Positions 1 through 13,000 of a stretch of 64,000 nucleotides of DNA are shown one piece after another. This stretch comes from Tubulanus polymorphus (lineage: Eukaryota > Nemertea > Palaeonemertea > Tubulaniformes > Tubulanidae): positions 10,952,501 through 11,016,500 of the forward strand of contig NC_134031.1 in the NCBI RefSeq assembly GCF_964204645.1. Reading direction: 5' to 3'. The translations under genes and the position numbers were made by a program. The stretch's first letter is position 1. Each line of letters opens with the position of its first letter. Under the pieces are notes generated by a model that worked only from the letters and a program-made list of their open reading frames with translations, searched no databases and had not been told where the DNA came from.

Positions 1-1929
1 GGGTCGATCGGACTTAAGATGGCCGTCCTGTGACCTTTTTAGTGCCCAAAAATGTTAATTTTGGACCGAATTCTGAGTCCTGTAGCTTCCTACTGGTTTA
101 CCATTTCTCATTGCAATTTGTGATGGGTATTCTTTGGAAAGGGATGTTTTATACCTGAGACGGGTATTTTTCATCAGCCAATTATGACCAGCAATTGCGG
201 CCATCTTTGTGTCACCAGTACTCATTCGTAAGTGGGAAAAAGTTTTTCCACATTATATTGATACCTAAGCGTATTTTGTCACCACAATCATTTAGAAAGT
301 TGTAGCTCATAACGTGTTCTATGATTGTGGTGAGTTTCAAGGTCATTGGATTTTGTATATGGCCACCAGGGGGCGTTGAATAATGCAATATCTTAGCATT
401 TCTATATTATATTCGTACCTATGCATATTTTGTAACCACAATCAATTGGAAAGTTGTAGCTGATGACATCATCTATAATTGTTGCGAGTTTTAAGGACAT
501 TAGTTATTCTATATGGTCACCAGGGGGCGTTGAATAGTAGAATAACTTAATATTTCCTTATTATATTGGTACCTAGGCATATTTTGTTACCATGATCAAT
601 TGCAAAGTTGTAGTTCATGACATGTTCTATGATTTTGGTAAGTTTCGAGGTCATTTGATTTGAATATGGTCACCAGGGGGCGTTTAATAGTAGAATAACT
701 TAGTATTTCCATATTAAATTGGAAACCAGGCATAGTTTGTTATCACAATCGATTACAAAATCGTAGCTGCTGACATGTTCTATGATTGTGATGAGTTTCA
801 AGTTCATTGGTTTTTGTATATGGTCACCAGGGGGCGTTGAATAATGCAATATCTTAGCATTTCTATATTATATTCGTACCTATGCATATTTTGTAACCAC
901 AATCAATTGGAAAGTTGTAGCTGATGACATCATCTATAATTGTTGCGAGTTTTAAGGACATTAGTTATTCTATATGGTCACCAGGGGGCGTTGAATAGTA
1001 GAATAACTTAATATTTCCTTATTATATTGGTACCTAGGCATATTTTGTTACCATGATCAATTGCAAAGTTGTAGTTCATGACATGTTCTATGATTTTGGT
1101 AAGTTTCGAGGTCATTTGATTTGAATATGGTCACAAGGGGGCGTTTAATAGTAGAATAACTTAGTATTTCCATATTAAATTGGAAACCAGGCATAGTTTG
1201 TTATCACAATCAATTACAAAATCGTAGCTGCTGACATGTTCTATGATTGTGATGAGTTTCAAGTTCATTGGTTTTTGTATATGGTCACCAGGGGGCGTTG
1301 AATATTGAAATTGTTAAATTGTTAGATTGTTGAGCATTTGGAACCACTTCCCAAGTGGGCATGGTGTCCCTGGACCCCTAGTTGTATATGGCCATCAGAC
1401 CACAATAACTTAGTATTTCTATATTATATTCATATGTATGCATATTTTGCTACCAGAATCGATTGGAAAGTTGTAGCTCATGACACGGTCTCTGATTGTG
1501 GTAAGTTTCAAGGACATAAAATTATTCTATATGGTCACTAGGGGGCGATGAATAGTAGAATAACTTAGTATTTCCTTATTATATTGGTACCTAGGCATAT
1601 TTTGTTACCATGATCAATTGCAAATTTGTAGCTCATGACATGTTCTATGATGATGGTGAGTGTCAATGTCATTGGGCTTCGCGTATGGTCACCAGGGGGC
1701 ATTAAATAGTAGAATAACTTAGTATTTCCGTATCGTATTGGTACCTAGGCATATTTTGTTACCACAATCAATTACAAAATTGTAGCTGTTGACATGTGCT
1801 ATGATTGTGGTGAGTTTCAAGGTCATTAGATTTTTTCAAGGTCATTGGATGGGGCGTTGAATATTGAAATTGTTAGATTGAGCATCTGAAACCACTTCCC
1901 AAGTGGGCATGGTGTCCCTGGACCCCTAG
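1..1929 (+). repeat. H1 Helentron/HINE-like repeat, 3' part
   Basis: Positions 1-180 match 18152-18320, so the window opens inside a copy of the repeat family that is nearly complete at 17814-18714. The copy ends twice with the same 3' signature, a CCACTT/AAGTGG hairpin followed by GGACCCCTAG: once at 1381 and again at 1929. Between lies a minisatellite. The subterminal inverted repeat, 3' hairpin, CTAG end and internal tandem repeats fit the non-autonomous Helentron (HINE/DINE) class; this class label is inference. Confidence 0.6.
355..1320. repeat. ~153-bp minisatellite with 461-bp higher-order period
   Basis: The phrase GGTCACCAGGGGGCGTT recurs every 150-155 bases (about 363, 513, 664, 822, 975, 1130, 1285). 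A variant beginning GGGGCGTTGAATAATGC occurs near 370 and again near 831, so three units form a 461-bp higher-order repeat. Degenerate units continue to about 1850, and one or two are present in the other H1 copies at 3030-3290 and 18475-18650. Confidence 0.75.
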
Positions 1930-2655
1930 TTTGATGTGTTACCTTTACTGTTTAATCTCAGCTCAAAGAAAACCCTACTAGATATATATGACACAATATC
2001 AATGATGCAGTCAACAAAAATGTATATAAACTTCATTTGCGCATACATTTATTGATGATCCACAGACGCCAAACGAACATTATTGATCAGTGGCACGTGC
2101 CATATGCAGGGTGAGCTCTCGTAGATACTGAAAAGGCTCCAGACACTGAGCTGCCAATCATTCTTGTGACCGCCGTTATCTTAAAAGTTGGCTAAGTCCA
2201 AGTACTAGAACAATTCACGCATCTGATTTCACAACTTAGTAGGTACATCGTGATTTAGCTTCCCGTAAATACGACAACGAAAAAAATTTAAGAAGGGCAG
2301 TATAACCATCAGGCAGGGCGCTGAGTTTTTAGCATGGTGGCATATAATTTTAGCAGGGCGGCTGGCCCTGCTAAAACAGCCCGTGGAGAACACTGATACG
2401 TTTAAAAGATAATGGCCTCTGACTCCACACATGGCGACCTCACAAAATACTGAAGAAACTTCGTTTTTCAATCTAAAATCAAAACATTTATTTTATACGA
2501 CACTTACTAGTGATATAACAGTTATATATCCTATTATTCCATCCGACTGTGAGACACTATGAATTTTTGAAACGTCTTGAGTAATATAAAAGAAAAGGTA
2601 GTTGACGAAGCATGAACGTATTGGAAAAACTTTACAGGCGTTGAGATGGCAACAC
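1930..2655. other. no gene; degraded repeat remnant
   Basis: No convincing exon was seen. Around 2130-2390 the sequence resembles the R1 TIR element (9878-10927): a CTGCCAATCATTCT-like block followed by alternating 'GCAGGGCG' and 'GCCCTGC' stretches. It is too decayed to define ends. Confidence 0.35.
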
Positions 2656-2657
2656 TG

Positions 2658-2955
2658 AAGTCTATTTTTTTTTGATTGTCCACCATCTTCATGGGATATT
2701 TCGCTTAATTTTGGGTGTGCATGCCTCAAATAGGCCTAGGTCTTAATCAAATCAGTAGGGTGGTGCAGTCCAGATAAATCATCGTTTTTATATCCATTTT
2801 GTACCGAAGTCTATTTTTTTTTTATTGTCCACCATCTTCATGGGATATTTCGCTTAATTTTGGGTGTGCATGCCTCAAATAGGCCTAGGTCTTAATCAAA
2901 TCAGTAGGGTGGTGCAGTCCAGATAAATCATCGTTTTTATATCCATTTTGTACCG
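2658..2955. repeat. two-copy 149-bp tandem duplication
   Basis: The block starting AAGTCTATTTTTTTTT at 2658 is repeated almost without change from 2807. Near identity of the copies points to a recent duplication. Confidence 0.85.
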
Positions 2956-2989
2956 AGTTGAAATATTGATGAATATTTTTGAAAATTGA

Positions 2990-3341
2990 GCTTTAAATCG
3001 GTAAGAAAGACTTGAAATCATCAGTCAGAGATCACCAGGGGGCGTTGAATAGTAGGATAACTTAGTATTTCCTTATTATATTGGTACCTAGGCATATTTT
3101 GTTCATGATCAATATTGTTGAAGTTCATAAGTTCAGTATTTCCATATTAAATTGGTAACGAGGCATATTTTGTTATCACAATCAATTACAAAATCGTAGT
3201 AGTATGTTCTATGATTGTGGTGAGTTTCAAGGTCATTGGTTTTTGTATATGGTCACCAGGGGACGTTGAATATTGAAATTGTTAGATTATTGAGCATTTG
3301 AAACCACTTCCCAAGTGGGCATGATGTCTCTGGACCCCTAG
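2990..3341 (+). repeat. H1 repeat fragment, 3' end
   Basis: One and a half minisatellite units are followed by the H1 3' hairpin (CCACTTCCCAAGTGG) and the CTAG terminus at 3338-3341. Confidence 0.6.
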
Positions 3342-3945
3342 TTGTACAGGTATTTGCGTTGAATAGCACCTGGCCTCCCATTCCTATAATCCTATTAGTG
3401 ACAGTAACTTTAACTGACTGGAAAATGCATTTAAATGCTTAAGTGTTCAGAATTCCTAGACTAACCACACCCCCATCAGTATATCTGTCTGTGGTTTAAT
3501 TTCATAACCAGATATCATAACAAAGCCTATCCAATTATAAATGTTCACCACCAACATCATAAACTATGCATACATCGGCATGAGAAGCATAAATCAGCAT
3601 CAGAGAACTGTGCCATGCATTATTTTGATATTGTGTATGTAACCTAAGTTGGTCAGTAAATCACTGTAGTACAGTACTTAGCTGTTGATGGCAAACACCT
3701 TTTTAACCAAATTTTAACCCTGGCTTAAAATGAATATTGCAACTTCCTCAGATCAACAATCTTTTTAAAACATGTAACTTAACGGGAAAAATTTGAGTTC
3801 AGCAACGATGAGTGGGTACATTAATTGCAGCCTTCAACGCAGTATTTTATTGTATAGATGATATTGTTGAACATTTCATGAAGTAGGGATGGTGTAGCTG
3901 AACCCCTAAAATTCATCACTACTATTACATGTAATTTTGTTTCAG
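3342..3945. other. intergenic or 5' UTR intron of UBL5
   Basis: No repeat was recognised. It ends in a 3' splice site (TTTGTTTCAG, AG at 3944-3945) just before the UBL5 start codon, so at least one untranslated UBL5 exon must lie further upstream. That exon and the promoter were not identified. Confidence 0.45.
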
Positions 3946-3949
3946 GGAA

Positions 3950-4005
3950 ATGATTGAGGTCACTTGTAATGATCGATTGGGAAAAAAAGTAAGAGTCAAA
4001 TGCAA
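3950..4005 (+). CDS. UBL5: UBL5 coding exon 1
   Basis: The exon begins at 3946 after TTTGTTTCAG. The start codon at 3950 gives [18 protein letters not shown] and ends with the first two bases of an Asn codon. The donor is AA|GTATCC, a poor match to GTRAGT. Confidence 0.93.
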
Positions 4006-7000
4006 GTATCCTTTTAAATAGTACAATATAGAAAGATAAGTTTTGGGCGTATGCGCCTGCTGCCAAATAAGTACAATTTTGTTGTATTTCACGATGTCCA
4101 TTAGCTTAAAAAGATTGAAACCCACTATCTACAGATTAAAAGAATTTAAAATCAAGAATTTATTAATTCGAACAATTTGAAATATATAATAAACACGACG
4201 TTTCGATCTCACCCTAGAGATCATCGTCAGGTGTGAGGATGGACTAAAAACAGGGGTATATATACTTAGGAGAACAGGTTAATTGAGAATACATGTTTGT
4301 CTTATTTTTACCAGCCAACAGGCTTCCAAAATTCATCCGTTCAATGTTTATGTTTGATGATTTTCAGATATTTGTCTTTTTCGACATTTTTCAATGAGTT
4401 TAATTATATGAATAGAATATATTTAACGGATATGAGCTTCCTTGTTTTCTTTAGAAATCCAAATTCAAAACGAACCAGTTATCTGAAACAAGAAAATTAA
4501 TTTTAGAAAATTATTTGACGCCTGCGAAAAAAATGTATAATTTCTGGGCTAAGCTAATGTGGAATTGCAAATTTGAAATCGAAGTTTTAAGAAATTTGGG
4601 GAATGATGAGATTTGGCGATTGGGTAGATGATACAGGTCTTCGACTCTAGTAGTAGTTTAAATTTTTTTTAATGAAAATTCTCAATAATTGATCGCGAAC
4701 TTGCGACCGACTTCATTTACTTATGCCTCTAAGCTGGTCTGCAACTTCATAGCCTCCATGGTTGAAGAGAGAGCTCTTCTGATGTCTGCTTCATCATGAC
4801 TTCGAGCATATCGTGTGGCCTAGCCAGCCGGCCCGGGCCACGGGTTTGGCTGTCACTCGATATCCTAGAGTCTTGAGTCTGGGTGGGTTGAAGTAGACAT
4901 TGTCATTTAAAATAACATGCTTATGTTGTTCTGTATGAATTACCCGTGTGTCATGTATGTTGTATTAATTTATTTTAAAATTTGTATTTATTGAATTTGG
5001 GAATTTTATCCCGAAATTTCAATGTAATAAGGATCAATAAAGAATTGAATTGAATTGTCACCTAATACACATGCCATCAGAGGACGCGGAGCCGTATATG
5101 ATTGCTATGCTATTATAAATTGCTAATCTCACGAAACCTGCATACTCCTAATATCAAACATATTTTCTAAAACGTTTGAATATTGAAATTATATGTTTAC
5201 ACATTTTCATATTGACCGCTTTTAGCCGCTGATGAAATTCACGCCGGCCCTACACACATCGTAGATAGCTTCGTCATTCCACCGGCATGCCCACGTCAGG
5301 GTCTGACTTTTATATCAGACTTCCAAATCGTGTATACATCCGCCATTTAACCGAATAATCCGATTTACTTATCATTTCTATTTATGCCTGCCCCTTCTGA
5401 TATAATCATACATCCTTTACTATTACAATACGTCTTCTAATGATATTCAATGCAATATAACATTTCGACGTTCAAATATAGGTCATTATATAATCACAGG
5501 AAGCCATTCTACATCTATGTCAATAATATTTTGCCAGATAGCTTGTTTGTGTACACATAGACCTGTGACGTTTTGCACATCGATTTACGGCTGTCGTTTG
5601 TAAAATGACGCTGAATGGTTAACATTGTTTAGGTTTCATAATGGTAACGTTTTATAAGGCGTCAAAAAAGTCTGCACAATATGATTCCTCACAGCATTGC
5701 CAATATCTCGTCCTTCATGCGGCTCCAACCAAATTGGAATTTATTGTTGTGGCTCATATTCCATGTCGGGTTCTCCAAATTCTATAGCTAGATTATGTAA
5801 CACAAAGCACGCCGCAATTGCATGACAACAACATTTTGGTTTCAATTGCAGTTCACCATGAAGAACCTGAAAATTATGTATAGAAGAATTAGTATCCTAT
5901 TTCTCTATAGTTGATTTGATTGTTTGATAGATTCTCAATCAGTTAATCAGCTGCAATTAATTGTTTATCCCCTTGAAGTATGTATCCGTGTTTTTAAAGA
6001 GTATGGAAAATCGCGATTTAATCGATGCATCCTAAAAACCTAAAAGAAATGTAGTTCTTGAATAGTGGAAGTTGAATTCTAGTCATAGTTGCTTCCCAGC
6101 AATTGGGTAATTTGATAATTACCAATAAACGTTTTTTCAATTCCCCAAAAGCCATTTCAATTCGTACTCTTGATGATATATGCGCTCGGTTGTAACGCTC
6201 CAGTCCTAGATTACTTGGCCGCAAATAATGTGTCATTAGGTATGATGAGCAACCGTAGCCACTATCACCAATAATCAATCCGTCTTCAAGGGTTCTGTAA
6301 TTATCTTCTCAATATCTTCAATACAATTTTCAGACAATATATATGAATTAATTCAGACAATATGAATTTAAACTAGGTACCAATTTTTTATCTCTTGAGT
6401 GCCGAGTTGCAGAAAATATGTCAGTCATGGTCATGGCAGGAGCCTGGTCACTTTGCTACAACATTGATTAATTTACCTATTTAAAAGAAAGTTGATTTAC
6501 TGATAAACTCGATACTGACAGAATAAACCAACAAACAAGAAGCAAAACTTACCTGTATGGTCCAATACTGCCTGGGTATTTATTGAATGAAATCCTTTTC
6601 TATTGACATATGCATTTTCATTCTCTTGCGGGCCCTTGATACGAATCTGCGTACAATCAATTGCACCTAACCAATACAATCAGGAAAACCTCCAAAATCG
6701 TAGAAACCTTGTAGTATTCGATTTTTATCCTGATCTGTGGTCAGACTATATATTCGTTACTTTTCCTGGCAAGCGCCTCTGATACTCTATGGACACATTT
6801 CCAAACAGTTGATTTAACAAGACCAAATGTATCACCCAGTGCTTCCAAATAACTACCCGTTGCGTAATATCGGAGAGCAACCTTCACTTGTAACTCAGCA
6901 GAAAGTGCTTTGGAACGTTATGTATCATACGTTATATCTTCTCGAATTAAATCTGATATACGTGTGATATTTTCGGGACTTAATCTATTCTTCTGTCTCA

Positions 7001-10000
7001 CTTCATTTTCTGAATAATCATTAATTGCAAATTTAACTGTTTCGTGATATCGATATCGGTGTGTCTGTAAATTCGTTCTTGATAGATATAAAAAATGGCA
7101 GCCATTTTGATGATTTATCCTGGTGATAGTGTTGCTATCACCACGTTGGAGGTGTGGTGACTTTATCACTGGGATAGCTGATTTTATCCCGGTGATAAAG
7201 TTAACACAGGTTTGAAGCACGCACTATCCCATTGATGAAAATATTTAACTCCGGGATAGTGATTTATCATCGGGAAAACGCAGTCCCGGGCAGTTGTTAA
7301 AGCAAACAGATCTGCATAATTTAAAGAGTAGTAGAATGAACAATGTAATATGTTTTAATTGATATTATAGAAAAACTTTACCTCGAGAACGCAGGACCTT
7401 TGGTCCTCCAGAGCTGCCAACCCATACAGTTTCTCCGTATTTTCATACGGCAGTGGCCTATTGTGTACGGTGTTACGGTCGCTCTCTATGTAGTAAGGGT
7501 CTTGAATAGAATTCTGAAAATTGATAAAATAATTGACTCAATAGTCAATAGTGGGCCTACAATTAGTAGTGGAACCCTATCAGCTATTCATCTTATCAAC
7601 GTCAGTATTGTTTCATCTTTCAACACCTGTTGGCATGCAGCCAGAGCAGCCTATGCTTTCGTAATACTATAGTCTCACACACAGACACACTTCCCTGCTG
7701 TAGTAGCAGTGATCAATAGAGAACATATATAGCTATTAATACATGCCCTGTATTGTAACACTACTGAGACGCACCCGGAGAGCTCTGGCACGCGTCTTAT
7801 GATTTAATTCAATGATAATAAAAGCTTTAAATTACGAGTAAATTAAGACCTTTATGAATCATAAACTGTAATAAGGGGCTATGAATTAATAAAGCAATTA
7901 GATTTAGAATAAGAACCGCTATCATTAGAACCAAAAACTCCAGAATCTTTGATGATCATAAAAACATCAGCTTTTTTCGTGTCGCGTTATTCTTGGAAAA
8001 ATACTGACAACCTCAAGAAAATACTGACAAACTCAAAAAATTGTACTGACAACATCTTTCTGAGGTTGGCAGCTCTGGTCCTCTAGTTAAGAAAAGGGAC
8101 TGTGGATACGGCTACGATTTAGGAATTACGAAGTACCTATTATCCAATGGAAATTGGAGGGAATAACGATGAAGGAAAAATTGGGATCTTTCGTAAAAAT
8201 TAGGTGGTTATACAAATTAATCGACATCGAATTAAGCGAGTCAACCTCTGAGGCTGTATGCACAATATCCGTATATTCATGTAACAAAAACAGAATATCG
8301 ATTTTTAATGCTTTCATTGAATTATGAATTTGATAAGGAAATAATAAGTAGTGAATGTAGCTGTAAAGCAGTGATAATGGGTTTCTGCCTTGCTGGACGT
8401 ATCGGCCCCACTCCGCGCGGTTGCGCCACCGCGCGGTATTTACGTGAAGCAGCAGAACACAAACATGGCCACTCTCTCAATTTTCAATGATAGAAATCGT
8501 GTGTGCATTTCAATTATTTCGGCTGTTAGGGTTTTAAGACACAATATAAGTTGATGATGTGATATGGCGATGTTAATTAATGATAATTCCGCAGTGAAGC
8601 TAGTCACGAACGGTGCCAATTGAGTGTACAGCTGCAAAAAACACTGAAATGTGCGTAGTTGCGTAACTATTTGCAGTGAATTGCAGACGAAACATGAGGC
8701 CTTAACGGCCGTTTAAAAGAAAAATTATACCAATCGCAATTGTAAAAATATAGCAGCGATGACGGGTTTTCTGCAAAGCCATTCAGAATGATGGGAATAT
8801 TAGTCAATTGAAATATCGATACATAGAATAAAATGCATTGACAGATTCGAACCTATTATACAACCACTGTGTAAACGTCAAATATGATTCAGCTTTGAAA
8901 CCAAACATACGCGTACGTACAATCAACAAATATTAATTGTGTTTCCTAATAAACGGGAGAGTCACTCTTGATCTGAGTTATTAGAAAAATAATGTTCATT
9001 TAGTTATAGAAATTCATTGCCTTTTTGGAAATTCTGTAATAATATTTGTTCTGTCCTAATTTTTATTACTGTATGAACCAATGATATGCTTTGTAAATAT
9101 GATGTAATAAAATAAATTTGAATTTGAATTAAAATTTGAACATGAGAATCAAGCATTACTTGTGTTTTTTCAACTTGTCTTACTTGTCTTTTGTTAACAG
9201 TTCCAGAGTTTCAATTACGATCAAATCCAAATTGGCTAAAAAGTACATAGGACTAAATCAAATGAACTGTTAGTTACTGCAAACCTATTCCAGTGTTATG
9301 TCGATCGTGTTGAATCACTTTCCTTGAGTTGAAAGAATCAGATCTTTTATTGCGCAACATCGGTCGAAGAGAGATATTTTGGTGTTGACTGTCCTTGACC
9401 ATCTAACTTCATGCGTTTGACATTGGAATCAGCATCATACCCATTTGAACTGCAAAATATTCACACAACATGAAAACCTACAGTACATGTATACAGTAAT
9501 CAAACTTTCACCGATGTTGGATGTTTGAATGAACGTTTGGCTTATTTCAGTATTCTAAAGCAGGAAATAATAAGCCCAATCAATAGGCCCTATTCCCATT
9601 GGAACAATTGCATAATGCGTACAGCTGTACCGTACACTTATCAGTCAAGAATGGAGAAATCGGTATACCAAACCTACGAACAGCAAAATGTACATACCTA
9701 CAATGATTTCTGGTATACAAGCCATGACCACATGAACGTTTTGGTTTGACTATTAATGTCAGCAGGTCAGAGGAGGCTTGGCCAAATTTAATCACATGGC
9801 TCAAATCAATTAGCCTTTCTGCCTGTGAATACTTCACTGTATTGTTTTAAAAATAGGCCTATCGAGTGAATTAGTACCAGTGCTTCAACTAGCCAAAAAT
9901 GGAGGGGCGGTCCGCCCCGCCCCCGAAAATAGCCGCCCTTGTGCCCTTCAGATGTGTCCCATGCTCGCCCTTGTGCCCTCATCACTTGCCGTAGGTCTGC

Positions 10001-13000
10001 CCTCGAGTCACGAGTAATCAGTCAGGGCTTTCAAAATAGGCTTTCACACCCGACTGTTAGTAAGAATCGTGCGACGGCTATGAAATATCTCGTATGATAT
10101 CAACGATAGTAGCTCATGTGATCAGTGATTATATTTAAATGTCCTGCAGTCAGTGTGCATCGTGTGAAAACGTGCCTCAGACGCGTGGCCTAGTTTTAGT
10201 TTCCAAGAAATTGGCTGCCTTCCAAACTACTGCCAATCATTCTAGCGACTGCCGTTGTAAAGCTGGTAGTGTATATTCGATGGATTGTTTCGTTTTGAAC
10301 ACATCGTGATGCTCTGGATCTTTGTATCTAGACTATTAGACAAATTTTATATACACAAGGTGAAAAACTTTTTGCAGTGAACTCACAGAGAGACTTGCAG
10401 AGACAATTTAGTTTGAGTGGCCTAATAGCAATATTGTGTTCTTAAGCTGGCTGCCTACCAATTATCAACAGTCACTCGCCAATCACTAACACTATCAATT
10501 TAAATCAATTAATTTGATATTTCTAACATTAAAAAATGCAATTTCATGTAGGCCTATACACTATTGCTGGCTTTTTTTCGCTGTATCATTTGCTTTTTGA
10601 GATTGCTTTTTTCTGCCATTTTTGTCTGCAACTGGTTTTCCAAATAATTTTGAAAGCCCTATCTGATTATTTTTCTTCATTGACAGACATAGGTGTAAGG
10701 ATGTACTGTGGTCAAGTGTGTCACTCATGGCAAGAGTTAAACATAGTTTCTAGTCCTCAATTGTAGTAGGGGGTACCTCGATTCTATGCAATAGGGAACA
10801 TTGCAGGTTGCCCCTAAAACGGACGTGAGTGCGTTATTATGTGCCCTTGCTCCAATGGAATCACGCATAAAAATGCCCTTATTTGAAATCAGCACCCTGC
10901 CCTTTTTTAATGCTAGATGAAGCACTGTAGTACATAGACTGAATTAGACTTTAGGCTAGTCCTGACCAAATCCTATCCATGTTATAATGGCACCAGTTAT
11001 AGTAACATCACTGTAGGGCCGATAAGAGGGAAAAAGTGTGTCTATATAGTACATAGGCATGGTAGGCTTGTCGTACTCACTTAATACTTAAAACGCTGTT
11101 GTAACCTGTATGTGACTGTACGGTGATTTCTACAGGTTAGCCGTATGTGAGTACGTTGACGCTCAGACTTGCAATATTGGGATTCGAAACCAAACGAAAA
11201 AAAATCCAGTAGTAGTCCAGTGATTTACTCACTGTGCCACAGAACGTAACTGCATGGTGGATGAAATTTGATTTACAAATAGCCTCGCCTCACCTAACCC
11301 AAACTCTATTCTTTCACGCATGCGCGTTTGCAGATTATAGGAACTCACGTACGGCGTTTTTAGGGAACTCACGTACGGTTAACCTGTGGATATCACCGTA
11401 CAGTCACGTACGGGTAACAACTTCGTACCAAAATGGTATTGGCTACTAGGAACTCACGTACGGCGTTAGTAGGGAACTCACGTACGGTTAACCTGTGGAG
11501 ATCACCGTACAGTCACGTACCGGTAACAACTTCGTACCAAAATGGTATTGGCTACTATATAATAGGCCTGCTATAGACATATAAATACCGGTAGGCTTTC
11601 TTAGCTTCCACACTTCACAACCGAACCAACCGACCAACCAGTATATTCAGTCCCAGTAGGCACCAACCGGCGCAGGCCTAACACTGTTTGTCAACTGTGT
11701 GTACCGTAGTAGGCTATCGATAATCACCTGATACTTTTCTGTCATTTGTTTTCTCTCTGAGATGAATGTAAGTCTAGTAGCCTTCCGCGACTCAACGACC
11801 TTGATTTATACTTGATCAATTCCAAATCTGTTTATTGACGCTTTTGGTTACATGAACTGATCAGCAATATACTTAAATAAAATAACCGGAATAACAAGAA
11901 ATCAAAAATATTAAAGAGGTAACAAACAAATGCCCGTAAACCTGTCAGACACGCGAACGCCGGACTCGTTAACTCTTGGACTCAGACCCGCTGAGCAATA
12001 AATTCATAAAATTGACTTTGAAATTGATTGTTGAGAAGAGAGGGAATTATTCGATAGCTCTTCCTCGAAAAGAAGAGAGAAATATCGGAAAGAAAACACA
12101 ACATGGCTACTAATTGAACGGAGCCAAATTTCCGATGTTTACGGCTCGACAGTGCCTTTATAACGTGGATTTATCAAAATTCCCATGCAGTATCTGGAGA
12201 TTGAAGTGAGCTGAAGGATATCATACGGATTGTATCGGCGACAGCGGTAAGGTTAAGGAAGCCTTTACACTTTTAACAAAAACTATGAGGAAAAGGGAAA
12301 AAAAAAATAAATATAGCTGCAAAGCAGCGATAACGGGTTTTCTGCTGTCTTAGAATCCTGTTCATCGGAGGATTTCGACAAAGCATTTGATAAGGCACAA
12401 CATCAGCCATTACTAACTAAACAGGCTATTAGGAAACAGTATCAATGATAGGTCGCCAAAATGGCTCAGCAGTTTTCTCTGAACGAAAACTTATAGCCAA
12501 AATCAACGGAACGCCTCATCTTGGAAAAAGTCGGTCTAACTAGTGGAGTCACGCTAGGTAGTATTCTAAGTGGTGTACTGTTTAATGTCCTGACAAATGA
12601 CATACACAGTAATCCAAAATATACCGCAAATCAATTGTGACAAAGTATTGATGCGAATGACCTATTTAGTTCATCGACCATGTACCGAACACTATTATTG
12701 TGCCTCAGCAACAGATACAAGTCGCCATATCTATGTCGATATATCGCATCAAGTCGACATGGATATGTCGACATATCGTGACGTTTTCACGACAAATTTC
12801 GCTTTTTTGCTCATTTTCCACGGGACAAGCCGTCATTTGAAGACATGTCTAAATGTAAGATGAGGATGCCAGTAATATGACGACTGAGTTTCAAGTCGTC
12901 ATGAATATGTCGACATGTCGTGAGGAAAATGGTCGGGAAAACGAAATATGTCGTCAAAACGTCACGATATAGCGACATATTCGTGTCGACTTGACGCGAT

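Noticed and set aside
3821-4125. - strand frames across UBL5 exon 1
   Set aside because: Shadows of the exon and the neighbouring Penelope tail; the + strand exon fits a known protein precisely.
9525-9837. 74- and 85-codon frames on opposite strands
   Set aside because: Mutually overlapping, no domain, no splice context.
11165-11245. Functional tRNA gene
   Set aside because: A and B boxes exist on the - strand, but no cloverleaf with a 7-bp acceptor stem could be formed by eye; a SINE head is likelier.
11560-11770. UBL5 5' exon with TATA box and GAAT|GTAAGT donor
   Set aside because: It lies downstream of the UBL5 start codon (3950), so it cannot be the leader, and it has no other support.
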